Shown piece by piece: positions 1 to 8,886 of a DNA stretch of 64,000 bases; the first letter of the stretch is position 1, and each line of letters opens with the position of its first letter. The notes beneath the pieces were generated by a model. That model made no database searches. It saw nothing but the letters and a program-made list of their open reading frames with translations, and was not told the origin of the DNA. Origin of the DNA: Jiangella muralis (GTDB taxonomy: Bacteria > Actinomycetota > Actinomycetes > Jiangellales > Jiangellaceae); the NCBI RefSeq assembly GCF_001270745.1, contig NZ_LFXL01000010.1, positions 248,001 to 312,000 of the forward strand, in the 5' to 3' direction. The position numbers were made by a program, and so were the translations under genes.

Positions 1-2
1 GC

Positions 3-1613
3 CGCCAGGATCTGAAGGTCGTGGACGCCGGTTTCGGCACGCCGGACGAGCTGGCCGGGCTGGACCTGCGCGGCGCGCTGGTGCTGCTGCGGTCCGACCC
101 GGAGGAGTTCGACGGCCAGCCGAAGCACTGCTGGCCCACCGTCGACGCCATGGACACCGTGGTGGCGGCCGGTGCCGCCGGCATCGTGCTGTCGCCGAAC
201 GAGGAGCACGTGTTCTTCGACAGCCCGACCTCGGACCTGCATGGCAGCGTGTGGTGCGAGGTGGCGCCGCTGCAGAGCTCGACCGAGGTGACCCAGTTCG
301 ACGACGCGATCACCCGCGTGCCGCTCGTCTACGTGCCGTTCGACCAGGGCGCCGCCCTGCGCGAGCTGGCCGGCGACGACCTGCGCATCACCGTCGACGG
401 CACGCCCGTCACGCCGTACTACTACCAGCTGCGCCCGGCGCTTGACGGCTCGATCCCGGACTCGCTGCACTTCACCGTCGCCGAGGACGAGCTGGTCACG
501 ATCGACCACCGGATCCACGCCGGTGCCACGACGAGCATCGGGGTGACGATGGCGTCGTGGCGGGCCACCGACTCGGCGGCCGGGCCGCGCACCACCGGCA
601 CCAAGGCGCTGCCGCCGTTCGCCACGACCGCGCCCTTGGAGGTGACCGAGTTCTCCTGGCCGCTGGACCCCGACACCGTCGTCCGTCACGAGGTGCAGGA
701 CTTCAGTTCGCCGGCCGGGCGGCAGGTGCGCTACGACGTCCTCGACCAGCCCACCCGCACCACGATGGAATGGAACGACTCACCGCCGGTGCCGGCGCCG
801 GTACCGCCGCTGGCCGGGACCGCGCCGATCGGCTACCAGACGCACGGCCACGCGCCGCCCGAGCTGGCGCCGTGCACCGGCTGCCGGGAGGGCGACGTGT
901 TCTACCCGCACCTGCGCTACACCACGTCGGCTGACACGGACCAGATCGGCTGGGACAGCATCGGCCAGTTCGGGCCGCTGGGCAACGACCGCAACACGCA
1001 CCTCTACCGCGACGGCGTGGAGGTCGCGGGCGGGCCGGACCCGGTCGGCCGGACGCTGCTCGCGTACCAGCTGCCGCCGGAGCCGGCCGACTACCGGCTG
1101 ACCCACCGGTTCGGCCCGACGGAGACCGCGTGGGAGTTCCGCTCCGGCACGGCCGACGAGGACCTGCTGGCCGACCCGTACGTCTGCGACTCCGAGTGGA
1201 TGACCCGGCTGCTGAAGCGGCCGCCGCTGGGCACGCCGTGCCGGCCGGAGCCGCTGATCTTCCTCCGCTACGACCTCGGGCTGGACCTGACGAACCGGGT
1301 GGACGCACCGGGGCCGCAGCGGATCACGGTGACGACGGACCGCCAGCCGTCGCAGCGGCCGCACCCGGAGGTGGAGGGCCTGCGCCTGTGGGTCAGCTAT
1401 GACGAGGGCGCTGAGTGGACCGAGGCCCGCGTCCGTCCCCGCGGCGACGGCGAGTTCGAGGCGACGGCCCTGCACCGCCCGCGCAACCGCCGCGCGTCGG
1501 ACGTGGTCAGCCTGCGGGTGGAGGCGTGGGACGAGGCGGGCAACCGGGTGGAGCAGACCATCCGCAACGCCTACCGCCTCACCGACCGGGCCGACGCCGC
1601 CGGGCCGCGCTGA
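3..1613 (+). CDS. Secreted peptidase, probably S8 (subtilisin) family, C-terminal 536 residues; 5' end outside window
   Basis: The reading frame is open to the first base of the window, so this is the 3' part of a longer gene. The first ~130 residues resemble a protease-associated (PA) insert: a hydrophobic stretch LRGALVLLRSD, then a conserved-looking VVAAGAAGIVLSP strand-helix. The remainder is a beta-rich tail with a Cys pair around CTGCREGD and an Ig-like end (LWVSYDEGAEWTEARV, SLRVEAWDEAGNRV) typical of the long C-terminal regions of actinobacterial secreted subtilases. The catalytic domain is not in the window, so the S8 assignment rests on tail resemblance only. Another PA-domain secreted enzyme is possible. 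A strong hairpin follows the stop codon. Confidence 0.6.
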   Translation, partial: RQDLKVVDAGFGTPDELAGLDLRGALVLLRSDPEEFDGQPKHCWPTVDAMDTVVAAGAAGIVLSPNEEHVFFDSPTSDLHGSVWCEVAPLQSSTEVTQFDDAITRVPLVYVPFDQGAALRELAGDDLRITVDGTPVTPYYYQLRPALDGSIPDSLHFTVAEDELVTIDHRIHAGATTSIGVTMASWRATDSAAGPRTTGTKALPPFATTAPLEVTEFSWPLDPDTVVRHEVQDFSSPAGRQVRYDVLDQPTRTTMEWNDSPPVPAPVPPLAGTAPIGYQTHGHAPPELAPCTGCREGDVFYPHLRYTTSADTDQIGWDSIGQFGPLGNDRNTHLYRDGVEVAGGPDPVGRTLLAYQLPPEPADYRLTHRFGPTETAWEFRSGTADEDLLADPYVCDSEWMTRLLKRPPLGTPCRPEPLIFLRYDLGLDLTNRVDAPGPQRITVTTDRQPSQRPHPEVEGLRLWVSYDEGAEWTEARVRPRGDGEFEATALHRPRNRRASDVVSLRVEAWDEAGNRVEQTIRNAYRLTDRADAAGPR

Positions 1614-1618
1614 CCGGG

Positions 1619-1651
1619 CCGGCCGGGCCGCACCGCAGGCGGCCCGGCCGG
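1619..1651 (+). terminator. Hairpin terminator after the peptidase gene
   Basis: Perfect 13-bp inverted repeat (CCGGCCGGGCCGC / GCGGCCCGGCCGG) with a 7-nt loop, starting 6 nt after the TGA at 1611-1613. There is no U-tract, as is usual in high-GC actinobacteria. Confidence 0.75.
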
Positions 1652-1653
1652 TT

Positions 1654-1700
1654 CACTCCACCTCGTTGCGGACCAGCGCGACCGCGGCGGTGGTCCGCAC
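1654..1700 (-). pseudogene. Remnant: last ~15 codons of a paralogue of the gene at 2600-3076
   Basis: Read on the minus strand this segment encodes TTAAVALVRNEVE followed by a stop, nearly the same as the C-terminus DAAVALVRNEVE of the protein at 2600-3076. About 30 nt match with only a few changes. No upstream part of the gene is present: the match stops after about 15 codons. It is best explained as a duplicated or rearranged 3' end left when the toxin-antitoxin segment between the two copies was inserted, or by a local tandem duplication followed by deletion. Confidence 0.6.
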
Positions 1701-1711
1701 TGTTCGCGAGC

Positions 1712-2044
1712 ATGCTCACCTACATGGCTGAGGGCAAGGGCGTATCGGTTATGCCGATGCACACCATGCTCACCACTCAGCAGGCCGCCGACCTGCTGAA
1801 CGTCTCGCGCCCCTACCTCGTGGGGCTGCTGGAGCGCGGTGACATCGCGTTCGAGAAGGTCGGCCGCCACCGGCGCGTCCGGCTGGATGACCTCCTCGAC
1901 TACCAGCGCGCCTCGGTCGCCCGGCAGCGGAATGCCGCGACGAGCTGTCCACGCTGCGGCGACCTGGGCCACGTCGCCGGCCCCCCGACACGTTCCATGA
2001 TCATCGGCGATCGCTGGTGTCCCACCGCCAGCGATCGCCGATGA
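1712..2044 (+). pseudogene. Excisionase-type HTH antitoxin, C-terminus degraded
   Basis: The N-terminal part from about residue 19 (MLTTQQAADLLNVSRPYLV) is a winged-helix MerR/excisionase DNA-binding domain. It ends in KVGRHRRVRLDDLLDYQR, the usual signature of actinobacterial antitoxins paired with PIN toxins. Family members continue with a DEL-type dimerisation/toxin-binding tail. Here that tail (DELSTL) appears in the next frame near 1930-1950, so a 1-nt change around 1931 has shifted the frame, and the reading frame then runs through the left arm and into the right arm of a palindrome. ATG at 1712 and 1724 are both possible, with the domain starting near 1766. DNA binding may survive; toxin neutralisation probably does not. 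Confidence 0.65.
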
Positions 2045-2051
2045 TCATGGA
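1994..2051. repeat. Perfect 24-bp inverted repeat (REP/MITE-like palindrome)
   Basis: Arms 1994-2017 and 2028-2051 are exact reverse complements (TCCATGATCATCGGCGATCG and on) around a 10-nt spacer. The element lies between the antitoxin and toxin remnants and supplies the antitoxin's out-of-frame C-terminus. Its core resembles other TGATCAT-containing palindromes in this window (57154-57196, 61430-61490). Confidence 0.9.
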
Positions 2052-2409
2052 CCGGCATCGGGCGGGGTTCGCGGCGCGGCGTGGTTGTCGGTGCCCGCCC
2101 GTAGGGTGGGCCCCACCCGGGCCGGGAGGGGTCTACCTACCACGGTGCGACGCGGCGACGGTAATCGGGAAGCGGGACCGGGTGGCGGCCAGCAGACAAT
2201 GACTTGCAGCGGGGTCGGTGGCTGAGCGCTGCGAGCGGCCGGAGGTGGTCAGCGGACCGTGATGTTCAGTGGGGTTGGCGGCCGAGCCCGCGTGGTTATC
2301 GGACTTCGTGGTGGAGCGGGGAGGATCTCCGTCCTCGCCGTGCGCTGCCATCGATGGTCGGCGGAATACTGGCGCCCTGGGCCCAGCAAACCGCCAGCCA
2401 TGTGTCTGG
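2045..2409. other. Non-coding debris between antitoxin and toxin remnants
   Basis: Apart from the end of the palindrome, no convincing gene is seen. The short frames here have no recognisable domain and no good ribosome-binding site. The stretch occupies the place where the N-terminal two-thirds of the PIN toxin should be, so it probably is replaced or scrambled sequence. Confidence 0.5.
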
Positions 2410-2598
2410 ATGTTCGAGTTCATGCTGGACCAGATCGGGATCGACGACCGCGAGGTATGGGCCTGTCTGCAGCAGATCGCCGATTCTCGATCGAATCCCC
2501 CGGACACCATCGACGACATCATGAAGCAGTTGGAGCGTGCGGGCCTGATCCGGTCCGTCGCTCAGCTGCGCAGCCCGGACGGCGCGCCGAGCGGCTGA
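2410..2598 (+). pseudogene. PIN-domain toxin (VapC-like), C-terminal fragment
   Basis: The ~62 residues (MFEFMLDQIGIDDREVW ... NPPDTIDDIMKQLERAGL ... SVAQLR) match the C-terminal helices of actinobacterial PIN-domain RNase toxins. These typically end with an EFLLDQLDL-like helix, an RNPP-T-DD-L motif and a final SVA-LR helix. The acidic active-site region and the N-terminal core are absent, so the toxin cannot be functional. It sits 365 nt downstream of the excisionase-type antitoxin, its usual partner, in the same orientation. The frame can be extended upstream to 2269, but that sequence does not look like a PIN core. Confidence 0.6.
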
Positions 2599-2599
2599 G

Positions 2600-3076
2600 C
2601 TACTCGACCTCGTTGCGGACCAGCGCGACGGCGGCGTCGACCCGGGCCTTCGTCTCGGGGTCGCGCAGGTCGATGCCCGAGTCGAGCGCCGCGGTCCAGA
2701 CGAGGTCGTCGGCCGGGGTGCGCCGGCCGGTGACGCGCACACCGCGGCGTCCGTCGACGGCGATGTGGCGGCTGATGACGACGCTCTGGGTGACCTGCTC
2801 GCGGACGACGTCGACGAGGGGGCGCGGCGACTCGAGCGCCACCCGGTGCCGGAGCCGGCGGCCGCGGGCGTCGGGCACCTCGGTGACGACCAGCAGCTCG
2901 GCGTCGCCGTCCCAGGAGGCGGTTTCGACGGCCGACCAGGCGACCGAGGTGTCGCGCAGCCGCAGCCGGTGGGTGGTGGCGGCGACGTCGCCGTCGGGGC
3001 CGGTGCCGGACGCGAGCACCCGCTCCCCCGGCGCGAGCCCGTCGACGACAGCGGGAGCCGAGCGGCGCAGCCTCAT
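2600..3076 (-). CDS. Conserved actinobacterial hypothetical protein
   Basis: A 158-residue soluble protein without signal peptide or membrane segment, function unknown to me. It begins with a basic strip (MRLRRSAPAV), followed by a GLAPGERVLASG strand and alternating beta segments (ATTHRLRLRD, AELLVVTEVPDARGRRLRH), with a helical C-terminus (DPETKARVDAAVALV). The layout recalls small PH-like or DUF proteins that 'rescale' a value, but I cannot assign a function. ATG at 3076 is chosen; a GTG at 3088 is the alternative, and neither has a good Shine-Dalgarno sequence. It begins 15 nt after the sigma-factor stop and is likely co-transcribed with it. Its 3' end is duplicated near 1660. Confidence 0.75.
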   Translation of the reverse strand: MRLRRSAPAVVDGLAPGERVLASGTGPDGDVAATTHRLRLRDTSVAWSAVETASWDGDAELLVVTEVPDARGRRLRHRVALESPRPLVDVVREQVTQSVVISRHIAVDGRRGVRVTGRRTPADDLVWTAALDSGIDLRDPETKARVDAAVALVRNEVE

Positions 3077-3091
3077 GCCACCCAACACTAG

Positions 3092-4171
3092 TCAGCCGAG
3101 GTAGTCGCGCAGCTCACTGGCCCACTCGTTGCGCCGCAGCTTCGTCAGCGTGCGGTGCTCGATCTGCCGGACCCGCTCACGGGTGACGCCGAACTCGCGG
3201 CCGACCTCCTCCAGTGTGCGGGTGCGGCCGTCGTGCAGGCCGTAGCGGAGCCGGACGACCGCCCGCTCGCGCTCGCTGAGGCCGTCGAGCACCTGCTCGA
3301 CCTGGTCACGTAGGAGTATCTGCGCGACCAGTTCCTCGGGCGACAGCGCCTCGGTGTCCTCGACGAAATCGCCGAACGTGTTCTCCGACGACTCGCCGAC
3401 CGGCAGTTGCAGGCTGACCGGCTCTTCGGAGTAGGAGAGCAGCTCGACGACGCGGTCGGCGGGCAGCGAGGTGGCGTCGGCCAGCTCCTCGACGGTGGGG
3501 TCGCGGGCCTCCCGCTGCGCCAGCGTGCGCAGCACCCGCAGCACGCGGTTGAGCTCGTCGACCACGTGCACCGGCAGCCTGATGGTGCGGCCCTGCTCGG
3601 CCAGCGCCCGGCTTATGGCCTGCCGGATCCACCACGTGGCGTAGGTGGAGAACTTGAACCCGCGCGCGTGGTCGAACCGCTCGACGGCGCGGATGAGGCC
3701 GACGTTGCCCTCCTGGATGAGGTCGAGCATCGGCAGCCCGCGCCGGGTGTAGCGGCGCGCGATGGAGACGACGAGGCGCAGGTTGGCCTCGATGAGGCTG
3801 GCCTTGGCCCGCTGGCCGAGCCGGACCACCTCGGCCAGCGCGTCCTCGTCGGGGCCCGCGTCGGCGGCGGCCAGCCGCTCGCCGGCCAGCAGCCCGGCCT
3901 CGATGGCGCGGGCCAGCCGCACCTCCTCGGGCCCCTTGAGCAGCGGGATGCGGCCGATCTCGCGCAGGTAGCGGCGGGTGAGGTCGGTACCGGTGCCGGG
4001 CCCGGGATCGGACAACCGCGGCGCCGGCGCGGCCGCCGGCTCGTCGTCGTCGACGACACTCGTGGGCGCAGCGTCGCCCCTGCTGCTGACCTCGGAAAGA
4101 TCACCGTCCGGCCGCCCACGCTGGGACGGCAGCGCGCGACCCTCCGCCCTAGATCGGATCACCGGCACCAC
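3092..4171 (-). CDS. RNA polymerase sigma-70 factor, group 2 (SigB/Hrd-like)
   Basis: 359 residues with an unstructured acidic N-terminus (1-60) in place of region 1.1. Region 1.2 covers ~63-95 ([15 protein letters not shown]). Region 2 covers ~124-195, with the core-binding and -10 melting helices ([32 protein letters not shown]). Region 3 is ~198-275, and region 4 ~290-355 contains the -35 recognition helix ([19 protein letters not shown]). All sigma-70 core motifs are intact. The short N-terminus argues for a group-2 (non-essential, stress or developmental) factor rather than the primary HrdB/SigA. The start is the first GTG of a GTG-GTG pair. The downstream 158-residue protein may be its partner or merely co-transcribed. 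Confidence 0.93.
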   Translation of the reverse strand: MVPVIRSRAEGRALPSQRGRPDGDLSEVSSRGDAAPTSVVDDDEPAAAPAPRLSDPGPGTGTDLTRRYLREIGRIPLLKGPEEVRLARAIEAGLLAGERLAAADAGPDEDALAEVVRLGQRAKASLIEANLRLVVSIARRYTRRGLPMLDLIQEGNVGLIRAVERFDHARGFKFSTYATWWIRQAISRALAEQGRTIRLPVHVVDELNRVLRVLRTLAQREARDPTVEELADATSLPADRVVELLSYSEEPVSLQLPVGESSENTFGDFVEDTEALSPEELVAQILLRDQVEQVLDGLSERERAVVRLRYGLHDGRTRTLEEVGREFGVTRERVRQIEHRTLTKLRRNEWASELRDYLG

Positions 4172-4254
4172 CTCGGTCCCCCAAGTGTGCCCCGCCGAGG
4201 TGCCCCGCAGCTACCCTTCTGGCCGAATCGAAGATCATCGACATCCGGACGGAC

Positions 4255-4290
4255 CAGGGCGGCGGCCCGCCGAAGCGGACCGCCGCCCTG
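4255..4290 (-). terminator. Terminator of the ebo/epimerase operon
   Basis: 11-bp perfect stem (CAGGGCGGCGG / CCGCCGCCCTG) with a 14-nt loop, 17 nt beyond the stop of the gene ending at 4308. It separates that operon from the sigma-factor gene on the same strand. Confidence 0.7.
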
Positions 4291-4307
4291 TCCGGAACGT
4301 ACGGGTA

Positions 4308-5264
4308 TCAGCGCATCCGCAGCTCGGTGAGGTACTGGTAGCCGACCTGCGCCGTCTGCAGCGGGGTGACGTCCGGGGTGTCGTTCTCGACGATGTACTC
4401 CAGCACGCGGTGCGCGCGGAAGATCGTCGCGAAGTCGATGTGCCCGGTGCCCAGGTCAGCCATGTCGCCGCCGTCGAGATGCCGGTCCTTGACGTGGTAC
4501 TGCAGCGTCCGCTGCGGTGCGGCGTCGATGACGTCGATGGCGAACTGCTCCGCCCGCGACACCGGGACGCCTGTGTTGATGCCGCCGGTCACCGCCCAGT
4601 AGAGATCGACCTCGAGGTGGACGAGCTTCGGGTCCAGCTCCGACGTCAGCACCTCCCACGGGGTGACGCCGCCGCCGAGGTCGGTGGTGAACTCGTGCGC
4701 ATGGTTGTGGTAGCCGTAGCGCAGCCCGTACCGGCGGGCCAGCGCCGCCTCCTCGTTCATCTGCTCGGCCCACAGCTGCCAGTCGGACAGGCTCTCCGAG
4801 GCCAGGTAGGGCACGACGATGAAGCGCTGGCCCAGCGTGGCGGCGTTCTCCAGCTTCGCCTCCAGCGACGCGCGGTCGCCGCTGATGCCGTCGTGGCTGG
4901 ACGAGCAGGAGATGCCGATCTCGTCGTAGAAGTCACGCAGCTGGGCGGCGGTGCGGCCGAAGTACCCGAGCGCCTGTTCGACCTTCGTGTAGCCGTAGTC
5001 GGCGATCGAGCGCAGCGTCGCGTCGTAGAGCGCGCCGGGTGCCAGCGCGTCGCGCACCGTCCACAGCTGGATGCTGATGGCGCCGCGCGGGACGATCTTG
5101 CGGCCGGTCGGTTTCGCGCCGGCCGACGCGGGCAGGGCGGCGCCGGCGCCGGCCAGCACGCCGCCGGCAGCCGCGGCCGCGCCCAGCAGGAACGAGCGCC
5201 GGCCCAGCCCGCGGCGGGCCAGCGACGCGTCCAGGGCACGGTCGCCGTCGTATCCGTAACACAT
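4308..5264 (-). CDS. Tat-exported sugar phosphate isomerase/epimerase-like protein (xylose-isomerase TIM barrel)
   Basis: 318 residues. The N-terminus has a twin-arginine signal (GRRSFLLGAAAAAGG at ~21-35) followed by an Ala-rich hydrophobic core and an ASAGA cleavage region, so it is exported folded. The mature part is an AP-endonuclease-2/xylose-isomerase-like barrel: SIQLWTVRD strand, YHNHAHEF metal/substrate loop, LEVDLYWAVTGG with the acidic ligand, YHVKDRHLDGG, and a C-terminal EYIVENDTPD. The start at 5264 has a good AAAGGAG site. The gene is last in the operon, 35 nt after another barrel protein. Family members include 3-keto-glycoside lyases/hydrolases and epimerases; substrate unknown. 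A close relative of the same length is at 34628-35584. Confidence 0.85.
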   Translation of the reverse strand: MCYGYDGDRALDASLARRGLGRRSFLLGAAAAAGGVLAGAGAALPASAGAKPTGRKIVPRGAISIQLWTVRDALAPGALYDATLRSIADYGYTKVEQALGYFGRTAAQLRDFYDEIGISCSSSHDGISGDRASLEAKLENAATLGQRFIVVPYLASESLSDWQLWAEQMNEEAALARRYGLRYGYHNHAHEFTTDLGGGVTPWEVLTSELDPKLVHLEVDLYWAVTGGINTGVPVSRAEQFAIDVIDAAPQRTLQYHVKDRHLDGGDMADLGTGHIDFATIFRAHRVLEYIVENDTPDVTPLQTAQVGYQYLTELRMR

Positions 5265-5299
5265 CGTGTGCTCCTTTCGGGGGGTGGTGCTGCGGAGGT

Positions 5300-6307
5300 C
5301 TAGTCGGTAGAGCTGAACGCGGCGTCGAAGGCCGCGGTGGGCGCGTCGAACAGGTTCGACCGGACGAACTCCAGGGCCTCGGGGGCGCCGCGCAGCCGGT
5401 CCATGCCGGCGTCCTCCCACTCCACCGAGATGGGGCCGTCGTAGCCGATCGCGTTGAGCATGCGGAACGACTGCTCCCACGGCACGTCGCCGTGGCCGGT
5501 GGAGACGAAGTCCCAGCCGCGCCGCGGGTCGGCCCACGGCAGGTGCGAGCTGAGCCGGCCGTTGCGGCCGTTGCCGAGCTGCTTCTTCGTGTCCTTGCAG
5601 TCGACGTGGTAGATGCGGTCGCGGAAGTCCCACAGGAACGCGACGGGGTCGAGGTCCTGCCAGACCATGTGGCTGGGGTCCCAGTTGAGGCCGAACGCCT
5701 CGCGGTGCCCGATCGCCTCCAGCGTCTGCACCGTCGTCCAGTAGTCGTAGGCGATCTCGGACGGGTGCACCTCGTGCGCGAACCGCACGCCGACCTCGTC
5801 GTACACGTCGAGGATCGGGTTCCAGCGATCGGCGAAGTCGCGGTAGCCGGCCGCGATCATGTCGTCCGAGGCCGGCGGGAACATCGCGACGTACTTCCAG
5901 ATCGCCGAGCCGGTGAAGCCGATGACGGTGTTCACGCCGAGCCGGGCGGCCGCGCGCGCCGTCACCTTCATCTCCTCGGCGGCCCGCTGGCGCACGCCCT
6001 CGGGCTCGCCGTCGCCCCAGATGCGGTCCGGCAGGATCGCCCGGTGCCGCTGGTCGATCGGGTCGTCGCAGACGGCCTGGCCCTTGAGGTGGTTGGAGAT
6101 CGCCCACACCTTCAGGCCGTTCTTCTCCAGGATGTCGTGCCGCGACTTCACGTAGGCGTCGTCCTCGGCGGCGCGCCACACGTCCAGGTGGTCGCCCCAG
6201 CAGGCGATCTCGAGGCCGTCGTAGCCCCATTCGCCGGCCAGCCGGGCGACCTCCTCGAACGGCAGGTCGGCCCACTGCCCGGTGAAGAGGGTGATCGGTC
6301 GTGCCAT
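5300..6307 (-). CDS. Sugar phosphate isomerase/epimerase family protein
   Basis: 335 residues, cytoplasmic. It is a TIM barrel of the xylose-isomerase-like superfamily, with candidate metal ligands in HEVHPSE (~187), NWDPSHM (~218), HVDCKDT (~245) and SVEWED (~306). Length and motif spacing resemble the larger (~330 residue) members such as inosose isomerases, 3-keto-sugar isomerases and C-glycoside deglycosidase alpha subunits. I cannot choose between these. The ATG at 6307 follows a GAAGGAGA site. It lies 21 nt downstream of the EboF-like gene and directly before the Tat-exported epimerase, so it is probably translated from the same message. Confidence 0.85.
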   Translation of the reverse strand: MARPITLFTGQWADLPFEEVARLAGEWGYDGLEIACWGDHLDVWRAAEDDAYVKSRHDILEKNGLKVWAISNHLKGQAVCDDPIDQRHRAILPDRIWGDGEPEGVRQRAAEEMKVTARAAARLGVNTVIGFTGSAIWKYVAMFPPASDDMIAAGYRDFADRWNPILDVYDEVGVRFAHEVHPSEIAYDYWTTVQTLEAIGHREAFGLNWDPSHMVWQDLDPVAFLWDFRDRIYHVDCKDTKKQLGNGRNGRLSSHLPWADPRRGWDFVSTGHGDVPWEQSFRMLNAIGYDGPISVEWEDAGMDRLRGAPEALEFVRSNLFDAPTAAFDAAFSSTD

Positions 6308-6328
6308 GTGCGTCTCCTTCGCGCTCTG

Positions 6329-7714
6329 TCAGAGGTTCCGTGCCGGCGTGCTGATCCCGGCGAGCTCGAGCATCAGGTCGCGGACGTCGGTGGCGGCCAG
6401 CTGGTCGCGGGCCGTCGACGGGTCGCTGCACAGCAGCACGGGCCCGTCGGCGGGGTCGTCGGGCAGCCGGCCGTGCGTGCCGCGGACCCACTGCCCGTCC
6501 AGCGGCACGACGTTCATCGCGTAGCGCAGCCCCAGCTTCTTCTTCGCCAGGTTCGCGCCCGCCCGCAGCTTGACCCGCGGGTCGGCGGGGTCGAGGAACA
6601 ACTCGGCCGGGTCGTAGCCGGGCTTGCGGTGGATCTCGACGCCGCGGGCGAAGTCGGGCGCACGGTCGTCGTGCAGCCAGTAGTAGTAGGTGAACCAGGC
6701 GCCGAGATCGGCGACCAGCACCAACTCGCCGGAGCGCTCGTGGTCCAGGCCGAACTCACGCTGCGCCGCCTTGTCCAGGACGAGGTCGACGCCCGGCAGG
6801 CCCTGGTAGAGCTCGCGGACGGCCTCGAGGTCGCCGGGGTCCTTCACGTAGACGTGCGCCACCTGGTGGTCGGCGACGGCGAACGCCCGCGACGCCCACG
6901 GGTCCAGGTACTCCATGCCGGCCTGCGTGTAGACGTCGAGCAGCCCGGCCTGCCGCAGCGCCCGGTTGACGTGCACCGGGCGGCTGGCCGGGCCGATGCC
7001 GTACTCGCTCAGGGCGACGACGGTGACGCCCTGGTCGCGGGCTTCGGTGAGCAGCGGCGCCAGGACGCGGTCGACGTCGCGGGCGGCGGCGACGGCCTGC
7101 GGGCTGTGCGGCCCGAACCGCTGCAGGTCGTAGTCGAGGTGCGGGACATAGGCGAGGGTGAGGTCGGCCTGTGGCATCAACCGCCGGGTGGCCTGCACGA
7201 TCCACTCGCTGGACTTGATCGACGCCGTCGGGCCCCAGTAGTTGAACAGCGGGAACTCCCCCAGCGACCGGGTCAGCTCGTCGTGCAGCGCCGGCGGCCG
7301 GGTGTAGCAGTCCGGCGACTTGCGGCCGTCGGCGTGGTAGATCGGCCGCGGCGTCACCGTCCAGTCGGTGTCGGCGCCCATCGCGTACCACCAGCACACG
7401 TTCGCGACGGTGTACCCGGGGCGTGCCTGCCGGGCGAGGTCCCACACCTTCTCGCCCTGCACGAGCCGGTTGTGCTGGCGCCACAGGAAGATCTCGCCGA
7501 GGTCGCGGAAGTACCAGCCGTTCCCGACGACGCCGTGGTCGCGCGGCATCGCGCCGGTGAGGAACGTCGACTGGACCGAGCAGGTCACCGCGGGCAGCAC
7601 CGTGCCCAGCGCCGCCTGCCAGCCGTCGCCGGCGATCGCCCGCAGGTTCGGGGTGTGCTCCAGCAGCCGCGGCGTCAGGCCCACGACGTCGAGTACCAAT
7701 AGCTTGTTGGTCAC
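6329..7714 (-). CDS. eboF: EboF-like alkaline phosphatase superfamily / nucleotide pyrophosphatase-type phosphodiesterase
   Basis: 461 residues of the type I phosphodiesterase/NPP fold. The N-terminal metal Asp lies in LLVLDVVGLTP (~D9), and the probable nucleophile Thr is in PAVTCSVQSTFLTG (~T44). The second metal site is PHLDYDLQRFGP, followed by VALSEYGIG and ADHQVAHVYV. There is no signal peptide, so it acts in the cytosol unless partnered. GTG at 7714 is the start; it overlaps the stop of the upstream eboE by 4 nt (GTGA), indicating translational coupling. In the described ebo clusters, EboF is the phosphodiesterase/pyrophosphatase member. Substrate unknown, plausibly a nucleotide- or phosphodiester-activated intermediate. 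Confidence 0.85.
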   Translation of the reverse strand: MTNKLLVLDVVGLTPRLLEHTPNLRAIAGDGWQAALGTVLPAVTCSVQSTFLTGAMPRDHGVVGNGWYFRDLGEIFLWRQHNRLVQGEKVWDLARQARPGYTVANVCWWYAMGADTDWTVTPRPIYHADGRKSPDCYTRPPALHDELTRSLGEFPLFNYWGPTASIKSSEWIVQATRRLMPQADLTLAYVPHLDYDLQRFGPHSPQAVAAARDVDRVLAPLLTEARDQGVTVVALSEYGIGPASRPVHVNRALRQAGLLDVYTQAGMEYLDPWASRAFAVADHQVAHVYVKDPGDLEAVRELYQGLPGVDLVLDKAAQREFGLDHERSGELVLVADLGAWFTYYYWLHDDRAPDFARGVEIHRKPGYDPAELFLDPADPRVKLRAGANLAKKKLGLRYAMNVVPLDGQWVRGTHGRLPDDPADGPVLLCSDPSTARDQLAATDVRDLMLELAGISTPARNL

Positions 7715-8886
7715 GAAATCTCCTCCATACCGATCTCCACCATCCGGTCCGCGACCCAGCGCAGTTCCGCCGCGAGCCCCGCCACCAGCCCGTCCGGGCC
7801 GTCCGGCCGGCGCCCCTCGGGCAGCACCGACCAGGTGTACGTCTCGACCTCCACGTGGTCGGTCACCGCCCGCGACCCGCCGAACAGCCCGCGCAGCGTC
7901 GCCGCCAGGTGCTCCTGGGTGGCGGCCAGCGGCGGCTCGGGCTGTTCGTGCACGGGCACGTGGAAGTGCACCCGCCACGGGCCGTCGCCGGGGAACGCCG
8001 CCGACGACAGCGCGACGGGCAGGTCGTCGGCGCCGACCACCTGGCCGCGGGTGCGCACCCGCGTCTGGTGCAGGAACCGGTCCTCGGCGTAGGCCGCGAG
8101 CGCCTTGCGGGAGGCCGGGTCGCCCGGGTCGGCCACTTCCAGCGCGGCCGACGCCTGCGTCTTGACGACGGGCAGCCCGGCGGCCGCGAGCGTGGCCAGG
8201 GCGTCGGACGGCTCCTCGAACTGGGTCGCCAGGTGGCAGGCGTCCAGGCAGATCCCGATGCGGTCGGTGTCGACGCCGCCGAGCTGGGCGGCCGCTTCGT
8301 CGACGGTCTCGACGACGCAGCCGGGCTCCGGCTCCAGCCCGACCCGGACCGTCCGCCCGGTGTCCGCCTCGACCTTCGCCAGGCCGTCGGCGAGCTGGCC
8401 CAGCCGCTCGGCGGCCAGCCCACGCCGGGCGTCGTCCCAGGGGGTGCGCCAGGCCAGCGGCAGGCTGGACACGCTGCCGCGGACGGCGTCGTCGGGCAGC
8501 AACGCGGCCAGCACCCGGGCGCAGTCCAGCGTGTACGCCAGCCGCTGCGACGTCAGCCAGTCCGGGTGGTAGACGCCCAGCTTGACCCGCGGGTCGTGGA
8601 AGCCCTGGTACGGGAAGGCGTTGAGCGTCACCACCTCCAGCCCGCCCGCGGCCAGCGTCGCGCGCAGCCGGTCCAGGTCGCGCCGGCCGGCGTCGGAGGC
8701 CAGCCGGGCCACGACCGGGGCCGGCAGCCACAGGCCGAGGCCCAGCCGGGACACCCCGAGCCGGGCCCGCGCGCCGGCGCCGTAGCGCGTCACCTGGTCC
8801 AGCAGCGCCTCGACGTCCTCGGTCGGGTGGACGTTCGTGCAGTACGCGAGGTGGACGACGGTGCCGTCGCGGTGCCGGAACCGCAT
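7711..8886 (-). CDS. eboE: Metabolite traffic protein EboE
   Basis: 391 residues; a xylose-isomerase-like barrel with the EboE pattern: early AYCTNVHPTEDVEALL, then LGLWLPAPV, TLNAFPYQGFHDP, VKLGVYHPDWL, ICLDACHLATQFE and HFHVPVHEQPEPPL. In cyanobacteria the ebo genes are needed for delivery of the scytonemin monomer to the periplasm; in other bacteria they accompany secondary metabolites. The precise reaction is not known. I take ATG at 8886 (4-5 nt after GGAGG) rather than the GTG at 8889; the ATG shares its A with the eboB stop (TGATG). Confidence 0.88.
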   Translation of the reverse strand: MRFRHRDGTVVHLAYCTNVHPTEDVEALLDQVTRYGAGARARLGVSRLGLGLWLPAPVVARLASDAGRRDLDRLRATLAAGGLEVVTLNAFPYQGFHDPRVKLGVYHPDWLTSQRLAYTLDCARVLAALLPDDAVRGSVSSLPLAWRTPWDDARRGLAAERLGQLADGLAKVEADTGRTVRVGLEPEPGCVVETVDEAAAQLGGVDTDRIGICLDACHLATQFEEPSDALATLAAAGLPVVKTQASAALEVADPGDPASRKALAAYAEDRFLHQTRVRTRGQVVGADDLPVALSSAAFPGDGPWRVHFHVPVHEQPEPPLAATQEHLAATLRGLFGGSRAVTDHVEVETYTWSVLPEGRRPDGPDGLVAGLAAELRWVADRMVEIGMEEIS

